This document shows positions 26,624 through 35,167 of a DNA stretch of 64,000 nt, piece by piece. Within the stretch, counting starts at the first letter, position 1. Each line of letters opens with the position of its first letter. The notes under the pieces are model-generated. The model worked only from the letters and a program-made list of their open reading frames with translations, did not search any database and had not been told where the DNA came from. The stretch covers positions 248,001 to 312,000 of the forward strand of contig NZ_FOTC01000001.1 in the NCBI RefSeq assembly GCF_900114455.1, written 5' to 3'. The stretch is from Halogranum rubrum (lineage in GTDB: Archaea > Halobacteriota > Halobacteria > Halobacteriales > Haloferacaceae). The translations under genes and the position numbers were made by a program.

Positions 26624-28444
26624 CTAGATACCGACGACCGACCCGTCACGGCGAGCGTCTGCCGCTCCCAGATACTCACCGGACTCGGGGTCGACGAGTA
26701 TCGCCTGCACGTTGCCCAACTGCGCTGGTTCCTCGGCGAACTCGAACCCGGCGTCCGTCAACTCCGTTCGGACGGCCTCGGGTACACCCTGTTCCCAGAT
26801 TATCTCGGGGTCGGTGTCTTTGTAGACGCGCGGTGCGGCGATGGCTTCCGGGAGGCTCATCCCGAACTCGACGACGTTCAGGATGACCTGCGCGACGGTG
26901 GTGATGATGGTCTTCCCGCCCGGCGACCCGACGGTCATGTAGGGGTTGCCGTCTCTGAAGACGATGGTGGGACTCGTACTGCTGAGGGGTCGCTTCCACG
27001 GTTGCACCTCGTTCGGCCCGCCGGGGACGGCGTCGAAGTCGGTGAGTTCGTTGTTGAGCATGAACCCGTAGTCGGGCACCATCAACCCAGACCCGAAGAA
27101 CTGCTCGATGGTGCTCGTCCACGACACCATGTTACCCTCGCTGTCGGCCGTCGTGAAGTGCGTCGTCTGTCCAGTGTCTTTCTCCGGGCCGCCGCCGAGT
27201 TCGGCACGTCCGAGCGGTTCAACTCGATAGGGTTCACCCGGTTGGTAGTCCCACGGGTTGCCGGGGCCAGGCGACCCGTTCGCCGACCCGTCGGGGGCGA
27301 TACCCGCACGCCGGGTCTCTAAGTACGCCTCGTCGAACAGTCCCTGCCACGGCGCGTCGACGAACGCTTTGTCGCCCATGTACGCGCCCCGGTCGGCGTA
27401 GGCGTGGCTGAACGCTTCGAGGAGCACCTCGTAGGTCGACGACGACTGTCGCCCCTCGCGACACAGGTCGAACGGTTCGACGAGTTCGAGAATCTGACCG
27501 ATGGTCAACCCGCCGGAACTCGGCAGCGACTGGGTCCGGACGGTCACGTCGTCGTACTCGACGTACTCCGGGTGGTCGATGGTGACGTTGTATCGGCCGA
27601 CGTCCGAAGGACGCATGCTCCCGCCGGCGTCCTGGACCGTCTCCGCCATCGCCTCTCCGATCGGTCCCTTGTAGAACGCGCCGATACCCTCGTCACGAAT
27701 CGTCCGGAAGGTGTCTGCGAGGTCGGGTTGTGTGAGCGTCGCTCCCTCCTCTAGTGGCGTCCCACCGGGAGCGAACACCGACTGCGCGGCGTCGTTGAAC
27801 ACCTGCGAGTTGCCCACAATCGCCTCCGCCAGCGACGCATCGACGGTGACTTCGGGACCGCTCTCTGCGGCGAGACCGACCGCCGGGTCGATGAGGCTCG
27901 ACAGTTCGCGCGACCCGAACCGCTTCAGGGCGACGTCGGCGGCCCGGAGCGTTCCGGGAACACCGACTGCGTCACCGCTCGCTCGCCGCGTCTGGAACGG
28001 AATCGGTTCGCCGTCGTCGTCGAGAAACATGTCCGGAGTCGCCCCGAACGGCGCTCGCTCGCGGTTGTCGACGCTGTACAGTTCGTCCTCGTCGGCATCG
28101 TAGACGACCATGAACCCGCCGCCGCCGATACCCGACGCGTGCGGTTGGACGACGTTCAGCGCGAACTGAACGGCGACCGCCGCGTCGATGGCGTTGCCGC
28201 CGTCTCGGAGCACCTCGGCCCCGATTTCAGTCGCCTGTGGGTGGGCGCTGGACACCATCCCGTCAGCCCCGCGTGCAGTCGGAACGTCGCCGGCGGTCGG
28301 CCCATCTCCTTCCTGTCCGCGGACCGCGCCGGTCGAGACGGCACCCGTGCCGAGGGCGGCCATCGATCCCTTCAAGAACGTTCGCCTATCCGTCCGAAAT
28401 CCGGACAGTCTGTCTGCATCGAGTGATTTGTTATCCTGGGACAT
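26624..28444 (-). CDS. ggt: Secreted gamma-glutamyltransferase
   Basis: The 606-residue protein has a twin-arginine signal (TDRRTFLKGSMAALGTGAV, residues ~18-36), so it is exported folded. The GGT core follows: ASGIGGGGFMVVYDAD early, and the autoprocessing and catalytic Thr at 427 in QTTHFTTADSEGN. The nucleophile-side motif GSGLMVPDYGFMLNNELTDF and PSGG-like SLPSSGGLTIG are also present. It should cleave into two subunits and transfer or hydrolyse gamma-glutamyl groups such as gamma-glutamylcysteine or poly-gamma-glutamate outside the cell. Substrate is inference. Confidence 0.93.
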   Translation of the reverse strand: MSQDNKSLDADRLSGFRTDRRTFLKGSMAALGTGAVSTGAVRGQEGDGPTAGDVPTARGADGMVSSAHPQATEIGAEVLRDGGNAIDAAVAVQFALNVVQPHASGIGGGGFMVVYDADEDELYSVDNRERAPFGATPDMFLDDDGEPIPFQTRRASGDAVGVPGTLRAADVALKRFGSRELSSLIDPAVGLAAESGPEVTVDASLAEAIVGNSQVFNDAAQSVFAPGGTPLEEGATLTQPDLADTFRTIRDEGIGAFYKGPIGEAMAETVQDAGGSMRPSDVGRYNVTIDHPEYVEYDDVTVRTQSLPSSGGLTIGQILELVEPFDLCREGRQSSSTYEVLLEAFSHAYADRGAYMGDKAFVDAPWQGLFDEAYLETRRAGIAPDGSANGSPGPGNPWDYQPGEPYRVEPLGRAELGGGPEKDTGQTTHFTTADSEGNMVSWTSTIEQFFGSGLMVPDYGFMLNNELTDFDAVPGGPNEVQPWKRPLSSTSPTIVFRDGNPYMTVGSPGGKTIITTVAQVILNVVEFGMSLPEAIAAPRVYKDTDPEIIWEQGVPEAVRTELTDAGFEFAEEPAQLGNVQAILVDPESGEYLGAADARRDGSVVGI

Positions 28445-28559
28445 GCGACTCTTCGGACTCTCGGACCGTCCTTAACATTTCGGCGAAAAAACATAAGAGG
28501 GATACTCCCGAAATACGGTCCGTCGGTACTGTTCTGTCGGTTCGAAGAGCGACGCGTCT

Positions 28560-29597
28560 CTACGCCGACCGCTCGCCGACCTTCACCAACTGCTTCCCGA
28601 TGTTCTCGCCTTCGAACAGGCCAAGGAAGGCGTCGGGTGCGTTCTCGAACCCTTCCGTCACCGTTTCGCGGTACTGAATCGTCCCGTCTGCGACCCACCC
28701 GGCGAGTCGTTCCGTCGCCTCCTCGAAGCGGGGCGCGAAGTCGCCGACGAGCAACCCTTCGACGCGAGCGCGCTTCTCGATGAGCGTGCCGAGTTTCCGC
28801 GGACCGGTCGGGAGTTCGGTCGCGTTGTACTGCGAAATCTGTCCGCAGACGGCGACGCGGGCGTCGACGTTCAACTGACCGAACACGGCGTCTGTAATCT
28901 CTCCACCAACGTTGTCGAAGTAGACGTCGACGCCGTCGGGTGTGGCGTCGTCGAGTGCCTCGCCGAGGTCTTCCGTCGTCTTGTAGTTGATTGCAGCGTC
29001 GAAGCCGAGTTCCTCCGTGAGCCACTCGGTCTTCGTATCCGAACCGGCGAAGCCGACGACGCGACAGCCAGCCTCGCGGGCGAGTTGGCCGACGACGGAA
29101 CCGACGGCACCGGCCGCACCCGAGACGACGACGGTGTCACCGGGCTTGGGCTGTGCGACGTCGAGCAGGCCGAAGTAGGCCGTCCGGCCTGGCATCCCGA
29201 CGACACCGAGTGCCGTCGAGACAGGCGCAGCGTCGGGGTCGATACTCGTCAGTTCGCCACCGTCGACGGCGGTGTACTCCGACCAGAGGAGGTTGCCGAC
29301 GACGACGTCGCCCGCTTCGAAGCCCGCGTGGTTCGACTCGACGACTTCACCGACGACGCCCGCACGCATCGGTTCGCCGACGTCCCACGGCTCCGCATAG
29401 GACTCGGCGTCGCGCATCCGGCCGCGCATGTACGGGTCCACGGAGAGATAGAGCGTCTTCACGAGCACCTCGTTCGCGTCGGGGTCGGGCGTCGGTACCT
29501 CGACCAGGTCGAAGCAGTCCATGTCGGGTTCGCCGGTCGGACGCTTCGCCAAGTGATACTGTCGGGTGGTCTCGGGGACGGTAGACGACTCAGTCAT
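28560..29597 (-). CDS. NADP-dependent MDR-family oxidoreductase
   Basis: The 345-residue protein belongs to the zinc-independent medium-chain reductase group related to leukotriene B4 dehydrogenase and curcumin reductase. Visible are the N-terminal catalytic domain with VDPYMRGRM, the cofactor motif VSGAAGAVGSVVGQLAREAGCRV (A-x-G-x-x-G, ~155-175) and YFDNVGGEITDAVF. It likely reduces an enone or alkenal using NADPH. I use the ATG at 29597; one at 29612 would add five residues. Confidence 0.92.
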   Translation of the reverse strand: MTESSTVPETTRQYHLAKRPTGEPDMDCFDLVEVPTPDPDANEVLVKTLYLSVDPYMRGRMRDAESYAEPWDVGEPMRAGVVGEVVESNHAGFEAGDVVVGNLLWSEYTAVDGGELTSIDPDAAPVSTALGVVGMPGRTAYFGLLDVAQPKPGDTVVVSGAAGAVGSVVGQLAREAGCRVVGFAGSDTKTEWLTEELGFDAAINYKTTEDLGEALDDATPDGVDVYFDNVGGEITDAVFGQLNVDARVAVCGQISQYNATELPTGPRKLGTLIEKRARVEGLLVGDFAPRFEEATERLAGWVADGTIQYRETVTEGFENAPDAFLGLFEGENIGKQLVKVGERSA

Positions 29598-29807
29598 AGA
29601 GACAACCCCCACTTAGGCGAGCACGTGAAAGGGCGTTCCGCTGTACGGCGGCTTTGCCCCTTCTTACCGCACCGACCGCTGGTAGTCACTCGAAATAAAG
29701 AACTTCTTTAATTCTTATTATACCTGGACATATGTCGGATAAAAGAAATCTATTCTGGTAGATGGTCAAAAAAGCCAATACCTCCCGGGTGTATTACTCT
29801 TTCCTTG
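29598..29807. promoter_or_regulatory. AT-rich divergent promoter region with a palindrome
   Basis: Between the MDR oxidoreductase and the response regulator. The core 29690-29760 is very AT-rich for this genome and contains the perfect palindrome AAAGAA-C-TTCTTT (29697-29709). TATA-like TTATTATAC lies at about 29714-29723. The palindrome is a plausible operator for one of the two divergent genes. Confidence 0.4.
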
Positions 29808-30242
29808 ATGAGTTCTGCCGAACGGACGATCCTGCTCGTCGAAGACGACCCGGCAGCACGGCGACTGTTCGAAGAGGCGATGTCGGAGTCGCAAATCGGA
29901 ACGCTCGACGTCGTGACGACGGGAAATGCGGCACTCATGTATCTCGACGAGAGGGGAACCGACGGGACTGACCCGTATCCGGACCTCATCGTCCTCGACA
30001 TGCATCTCCCCGACGTGAGCGGACTCGAAGTCCTCGAAGCGCTCAAGTCGAGTCCCACGCCGCTCAAACGGATTCCAGTGCTCGTCCTCTCCTCGTCGAC
30101 GGAGCAAGCGACCGTCGACCGAGCCTACGACCTCGGCGTGAACGCCTACCTGCAAAAACCCGAGCGCTACGACGACCTCTTGGCGCTCATGGACGAACTG
30201 CGGACCTTCTGGCTCCGTCGTCTCGTGTTCCCGAGTCGGTGA
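29808..30242 (+). CDS. Single-domain response regulator
   Basis: The 144-residue protein is a receiver domain alone. The acidic pair is in LLVEDDPAARR (~10-18), the phospho-acceptor Asp in IVLDMHLPD (~63), the conserved Ser/Thr in VLVLSSS (~93) and the Lys in AYLQKPERY (~117). It resembles Rcp1-type receivers paired with phytochrome-like kinases. No histidine kinase gene is in the window. TTG immediately upstream of the ATG is an unlikely start. Confidence 0.92.
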   Translation: MSSAERTILLVEDDPAARRLFEEAMSESQIGTLDVVTTGNAALMYLDERGTDGTDPYPDLIVLDMHLPDVSGLEVLEALKSSPTPLKRIPVLVLSSSTEQATVDRAYDLGVNAYLQKPERYDDLLALMDELRTFWLRRLVFPSR

Positions 30243-30324
30243 CGGTCTCTGTTCGAGACGAGAGCCACCGTTGGCGTGGGGTTCTTGTCCTCGCGGTGTG
30301 GTACTGGACGTAAGACCGAACTGG

Positions 30325-32073
30325 ATGGAGACACCGAACACCGACCGACAGTCGACGGCCGCAGAGACGACAGACGAGAGTCCACACGCCGAGACGACCG
30401 ACGCCCGCTGGGTCCGCCTCCGCGCACTCGTCCGTATCTGGGTCGTCGTCTACGAGTTCCTCCCGCTCGTCGTCACGTATCTCCGTGACCGTCGGCGATT
30501 CCTCCTCGTCGGCGGCCGCCGACAGGTCACCGTCGACCAGCAGACCGCTCGCGCCGAGCGACTCCTCGACTCGCTCGTCTCGCTCGGGCCGACGTTCATC
30601 AAACTCGGCCAGGTGTTGTCGACGCGGCCCGACGCCCTCCCCGGTGCCTACATCGACGTCCTCTCGCGACTGCAAGACCAGGTGCCACCGGACGACTGGC
30701 AAGAAGTGAGCACCGTCGTCGAAGCCGACCTCGGCCCCGTCGGCGACGTGTTCGAGGACTTCGACACCGACCCCATCAGCGGCGCGAGTCTCGGACAGGT
30801 CTACACCGCTCGTATCGACGGCGAGAAGGTGGCCGTGAAGGTGTTACGACCGAACATTCGGCCGCGCGTCGAAGCCGACCTGCGCGTCATTCAGATACTC
30901 TTGCCGCTGCTCTTGGCCTCGGCACCCGAGGGACAGGCGTACACCCTCTCGAATCTCGCACGGGAGTTCACCGAGACGATTCGCGAGGAGATGGACTACG
31001 CCCACGAAGCGGCGATGCTCCGCGAGATTCGCGGCAACTTCGCCGGCGACGACGACGTGGTGATTCCCAGCGTCTACGACTCGCACTCCTCGTCACGGGT
31101 GCTCACGATGCAGTACGTCGACGGTATCAAGATCGACGACGTGGCGGCGCTCGACGCGGCCGGTATCGACCGAACGGCGCTCATCCGTCGACTCGAATCC
31201 GCCTACATCCAGATGATCATCGAAGACGGCGTCTTTCACGCCGACCCGCATCCGGGAAACCTCGCGGTCAGACCCGACGGAAGCGTCGTCTTCTACGACT
31301 TCGGGATGACCGGACAGGTCTCGGAGGCGCTCCAGAACCACATCCTCGAGTTCTACATCGGCATCGCACAGGACGACATCGACGCCGTCATCGACGCGTT
31401 CGTCGCGATGGATGCGCTCGACCCGGCGGCCGACCGTGAGTTGATGCGCGAAGTGTTTGACATCGCAATCGAGAGTTTTCGCGGGAAGGACCTCGACGAC
31501 TATCGCATCCAACGACTGGTCGGCGAGTTTCAGGCGAACATCTACGAGTTCCCGCTCAGACTGCCGCAGAACGTCGCACTCATCGTCCGCGTGACGACGG
31601 TACTCGACGGCGTCGCCCAGACGCTCGACCCCGAGTTCGACGTCATCGCACTCATCACCGAGTACGTCCGCGAGGAAGGCTACGGCGAGGAGGGTGCTCG
31701 TCGGGTCGTCGAGTCGGTGTCGAACCAGATTCAGGCGTCGGCGCAGTCACTGGTGCGTGTCCCGCCGAAACTCGACCGGGCGCTCTCGCGGACGGAGCGC
31801 CAGAATCTGAACGCCGCAATCGTGTTGGCCGGTGGGCGAGACGAACCGTACGAGACGCTCGCGAGACAACTGGTCTACGGTCTCCTGTTCGGCACTGGTG
31901 TCGTCACGACGCTGTTGCTCCTCGCGACGACGGGTGACTCCGTCTCTGTCGTCGCCGGTGTCGGCACCGCCGTCGTCGGACTCCTGTTCGTCCGGTCGTT
32001 CAGACGCCGTGGCGGACTCGGTGTCACGCCGCAGTTCACCCGACAGGGACTCCGCCAGCGTCGTCGTGAGTGA
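30325..32073 (+). CDS. UbiB/AarF/ABC1 atypical kinase
   Basis: The 582-residue protein has the UbiB-family kinase-like core: KxGQ-type LGPTFIKLGQVLSTRPD (~90), the A-rich loop ISGASLGQVYTARIDGEKVAVKVLRP (~150) and catalytic GVFHADPHPGNLAV (~310) followed by DFG. Two membrane segments close the C-terminus. Such proteins support isoprenoid quinone biosynthesis. In this haloarchaeon the target would be a menaquinone-type lipid (inference). The ATG at 30325 removes an implausible upstream extension. Confidence 0.93.
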   Translation: METPNTDRQSTAAETTDESPHAETTDARWVRLRALVRIWVVVYEFLPLVVTYLRDRRRFLLVGGRRQVTVDQQTARAERLLDSLVSLGPTFIKLGQVLSTRPDALPGAYIDVLSRLQDQVPPDDWQEVSTVVEADLGPVGDVFEDFDTDPISGASLGQVYTARIDGEKVAVKVLRPNIRPRVEADLRVIQILLPLLLASAPEGQAYTLSNLAREFTETIREEMDYAHEAAMLREIRGNFAGDDDVVIPSVYDSHSSSRVLTMQYVDGIKIDDVAALDAAGIDRTALIRRLESAYIQMIIEDGVFHADPHPGNLAVRPDGSVVFYDFGMTGQVSEALQNHILEFYIGIAQDDIDAVIDAFVAMDALDPAADRELMREVFDIAIESFRGKDLDDYRIQRLVGEFQANIYEFPLRLPQNVALIVRVTTVLDGVAQTLDPEFDVIALITEYVREEGYGEEGARRVVESVSNQIQASAQSLVRVPPKLDRALSRTERQNLNAAIVLAGGRDEPYETLARQLVYGLLFGTGVVTTLLLLATTGDSVSVVAGVGTAVVGLLFVRSFRRRGGLGVTPQFTRQGLRQRRRE

Positions 32074-32179
32074 CCGCGAGCGCACGAGATACACGAGATA
32101 CACGACATCCGGAGAACTCGTCGATGCGACGAACCACCGAGAGAGCAAACAGTAGTGTTCTGGAGGGACGAAACGCGTC

Positions 32180-32527
32180 TCAGTCGGCGAGCGGAAACTC
32201 GACGCGGGTCAGTACGGGGATGGTCTCGGGTGGCAACTCGTCGATTCGGTATTGGAGGTTGGTCGACCGCTGGATGAACTCCGCACCACCGACGAGTGCG
32301 GCCGACAACTGTTCAGTAGAGTACATCGGCGACGGCCGCCAGAGTGGCCGGACGACGTCGTCGTCGACGACCCACAGGGTGTCGATGGGTCGGTTCGGTG
32401 GGTCGACGACCACCTCGACGGCGAGGCGGTTCGTCACGAAATCGACCAGATAGCTCTGCAGTGTCACCGTGTACGTCGTCTGTTCTCCTGCTTCCTCACC
32501 GACTGTGTGTCCGTCTATCACTGTCAT
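32180..32527 (-). CDS. Uncharacterised haloarchaeal protein
   Basis: The 115-residue acidic protein starts MTVIDGHTVGEEAGEQTTYT. It is soluble, beta-rich, with PPNRPIDTLWVVDDDVVRPLW in the middle and QYRIDELPPETIPVLTRVEF at the end. Composition and third-position GC are typical of real haloarchaeal genes. No family recognised. It converges with the UbiB-like kinase gene. Confidence 0.6.
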   Translation of the reverse strand: MTVIDGHTVGEEAGEQTTYTVTLQSYLVDFVTNRLAVEVVVDPPNRPIDTLWVVDDDVVRPLWRPSPMYSTEQLSAALVGGAEFIQRSTNLQYRIDELPPETIPVLTRVEFPLAD

Positions 32528-32737
32528 CTTCGAAACTCCACGTTCCGTGGTTCCGACCGTCGTCTTGCCGTCGATCCCGCCAAAAGCCCGACTCTAACGA
32601 GTCGTTAACGACGCTCTGAACGAGTGGAGACTTAAAAAAGCTATCTCGGATACGTAACAGGTCTCTGCCGTGATGGTCAGCGGCGCGATATGCAACACAA
32701 AGTACACGACGACAGTGTCCGAGCCCACACCTGTCAG

Positions 32738-32853
32738 ATGAAACGAATCCTCGCGAGCGTCGGCATCGGTAACGCCAGTGTCGACACCGTTCTACCCTCC
32801 TCGACTGTCACGCCCGGCGAATCCGTCGACGCCGATGGTGAGTTCGCTCGTTC
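32738..32853 (+). pseudogene. N-terminal remnant of a Spo0M-like arrestin-fold protein
   Basis: MKRILASVGIGNASVDTVL followed by PGESVDADGEF matches the first ~37 residues of haloarchaeal Spo0M-family proteins. After that the similarity stops abruptly and the frame becomes an Arg-rich shadow. The remaining ~200 codons are absent because the convergent MATE gene ends at 32922. It is a truncated remnant. Confidence 0.6.
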
Positions 32854-32921
32854 CCGTGTTCGCCGCTACCGCCTGTTTCGTCGGTGCGGCGACGTGCCGA
32901 AAGTCGTGAGAAAGCCGAGAA

Positions 32922-34343
32922 TCAGTCGTCGGCAGCGGTTCCGACGTCCGCGCCGGGGCCACGAGTCGCGTCGGCGTCACGCCACGTGCCGCGTTTGTAC
33001 CACGCGACGGCGATGAGTGCGCCCGCGACGTTGGAGACGGAGAACGCGAGCCAGACACCGTTCGACCCCAACTGCTGTGCGCCGACCCACGCCACCGGGA
33101 GTCGAATGAGTCCGAGCATCGTGATGGCGACGACGGCGGCGACCATCGTCTTGCCTGCCCCACGGAAACTGCCCGTGTAGGCCCGCATGATACCGATGAA
33201 TCCGAAAGTGGGCGCGACCCACCGGAGGAACGACGCTCCGACTTCGACGACTTCGGGGTCGGTCGTGAACAGCGCGGTGATGGGGCGAGCGGCGACGAAG
33301 GCGACGACGCCGAGCAGCGAGAGGACGACGAACATCACCTTCGCGGCGAAGTCGGCGGCCCCCTCGGCCCGGTCGGGTTTGTTCGCGCCGATGTTCTGAC
33401 CGGTCATCGTCTCGACGCCGCGGGCGACGGCGATAGCCGGGAGGAAGATGACGGAGAAGACCCGGACACCGATACCGTAGCCAGCGACGACGGTGGTCGG
33501 GAAGAGGCCGACGATGATCAAGAGGAGGTTGACCGAGAGCGCCCGGCCCGTCCCCTCGATGGAGGCCGGGACACCGATGGCGAGCAGTTTCTTCGCGTAG
33601 GGGAAGTCGGGTTTCATCTCCGAGAGGTGAATCTGCACCCCTCGGCTCCCGTCGAACATGATGTAGAGGCCGACGATGAGTGCCAGCGCTCGGGAGAACA
33701 CCGTGGCGATGGCTGCGCCCTGGATACCGAGTTCGGGGAACACCCACCAGCCGAAGATGAGGAACGGGTCGAGCGCGATGTTGAGCGCCACGGACCCGAA
33801 CATGACGAGCATCGGCGTGATGGTGTCGCCGTAGCCCCGCATGAGCGAGACGAAGACGAAGAAGCCGAACATGAAGACGAGGCCGAGCGAGATGACGCGC
33901 ATGTAGTCCGTCGCGAGCGGTAGGACGTCGGGCGAGGCACCGAGGAGGCCGAGGAAGCGGTCGACAGAGAGGAAGCCGATTCCGCCCAGTATGAGTGCTG
34001 CGAGTAGCGAGAACGCGACCGTCTGCGAGGCGGCGTACTCGGCTTGCTCCTCCTCGTCGGCACCGGTGTGTTGGGCGACGAGAACGCTGCCGGCGACGGA
34101 CAGTCCCATCCCGAGGGCGATGAGGAGAAAGACCATCGGGAACGCGAAGCTGATTGCGGCGAGTTCTTCGGTCCCGTACTGGCCGAGCCAGAAGGTGTCG
34201 GCGAGGTTGTACGCCGTCTGCAGCAGGTTCGTGACGACGATAGGGAGCGAGAGATAAAACAGCGGCTTGGCGATACCGCCTTCGGTCAGGTCGACCTCGT
34301 CACGACCCTTGAACAGCGAGCCGAGTCTGTCGAGGACACTCAC
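32922..34343 (-). CDS. MATE-family multidrug efflux transporter
   Basis: The 473-residue protein has twelve hydrophobic helices in two bundles and the MATE features of the NorM type, such as LPIVVTNLLQTAYNLADTFWLGQYG near the N-terminus. It should export cationic drugs in exchange for sodium or protons. It follows the tetR gene with a 4-bp overlap, so it is the obvious target of that regulator. The tail is acidic (ATRGPGADVGTAADD). Confidence 0.94.
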   Translation of the reverse strand: MSVLDRLGSLFKGRDEVDLTEGGIAKPLFYLSLPIVVTNLLQTAYNLADTFWLGQYGTEELAAISFAFPMVFLLIALGMGLSVAGSVLVAQHTGADEEEQAEYAASQTVAFSLLAALILGGIGFLSVDRFLGLLGASPDVLPLATDYMRVISLGLVFMFGFFVFVSLMRGYGDTITPMLVMFGSVALNIALDPFLIFGWWVFPELGIQGAAIATVFSRALALIVGLYIMFDGSRGVQIHLSEMKPDFPYAKKLLAIGVPASIEGTGRALSVNLLLIIVGLFPTTVVAGYGIGVRVFSVIFLPAIAVARGVETMTGQNIGANKPDRAEGAADFAAKVMFVVLSLLGVVAFVAARPITALFTTDPEVVEVGASFLRWVAPTFGFIGIMRAYTGSFRGAGKTMVAAVVAITMLGLIRLPVAWVGAQQLGSNGVWLAFSVSNVAGALIAVAWYKRGTWRDADATRGPGADVGTAADD

Positions 34344-34960
34344 GCTGGGACCTCCGATACGTCGACGTTCACACCATCGACGAGCAGTTCCGTTCGGATG
34401 TACTCCACCAGTAGTCGGTGGCTCTCCTCGAACGGTGCTCCGGTCGCGACGAACCGCGTCTGTGCGCCCGTCAGATATGTCTTGATGAACGTCGCGACGT
34501 CCTCGGGGTCACGTTCGGCGACGACGAGGCCCTCGTCGATGCCGTCGGCGACGAGCGTCTCGATACGAGCGCAGAGATATTCGTCGAACGCCGTCAGTCG
34601 CTTCCGGTAGACCGATTCGTACGGCGCTTGCGCCTTGAGTTCGAGGATGGCCGTCTTGAACTCCGCGTCGGGCGTCCCGTCGTCGTCGGCTGGCGGCGTC
34701 AACACGTACTCGATGAGGTGGAACAGCCGTTCGACCGGGTCGTCGCCGTCGAGGTCGGCGATGTTGTCCTCGAAGTTGTCGAGCAACGCGTCGAGAAACG
34801 TCTCCAACAACGCCTGTTTACTGTCGAAGTGGTAGTGCAGCGCCGCCTTGCTCTTGTCGCACTCGTCGGCGATATTCTGCATCGTCATCTCGGCGTAGCC
34901 GTGCTTGCAGAGCGCGCAGTACGTCGCATCCACGATGTCGTCGACTGGCTCTTGTGTCAT
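34340..34960 (-). CDS. TetR-family regulator of the MATE gene
   Basis: The 206-residue protein has an N-terminal HTH (YAEMTMQNIADECDKSKAALHYHF, ~20-45) in the canonical TetR layout and a helical ligand-binding domain. It is the first gene of a two-gene operon with the efflux pump (4-bp overlap). A perfect inverted repeat TGACTG-GT-CAGTCA lies 37-50 bp upstream of its ATG, suggesting autoregulation together with the pump. Confidence 0.93.
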   Translation of the reverse strand: MTQEPVDDIVDATYCALCKHGYAEMTMQNIADECDKSKAALHYHFDSKQALLETFLDALLDNFEDNIADLDGDDPVERLFHLIEYVLTPPADDDGTPDAEFKTAILELKAQAPYESVYRKRLTAFDEYLCARIETLVADGIDEGLVVAERDPEDVATFIKTYLTGAQTRFVATGAPFEESHRLLVEYIRTELLVDGVNVDVSEVPA

Positions 34961-34996
34961 ATATTGGGACTCGGAAGTAATCGTACTCTAACTTAC

Positions 34997-35010
34997 TGAC
35001 TGGTCAGTCA
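34997..35010. promoter_or_regulatory. TetR operator palindrome
   Basis: TGACTGGTCAGTCA is a perfect 6-bp inverted repeat with a 2-bp centre, the size and form of TetR-family operators. It lies 37 bp before the tetR start, where a bound repressor would cover the BRE/TATA region. Confidence 0.65.
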
Positions 35011-35167
35011 AAAACGTTCGGAAGCGCGATTGCGCCGTCTGAGATTCGACTGTTTCAACATCACATTGCTGTTCCCATATCCTGCAAAATCGGGGATACA
35101 CTTCCGAGCGAGACTGTTTACGCACTCTATAGTAATGTGTCTGTTAGTCAACTCTCACGTATTGTCT

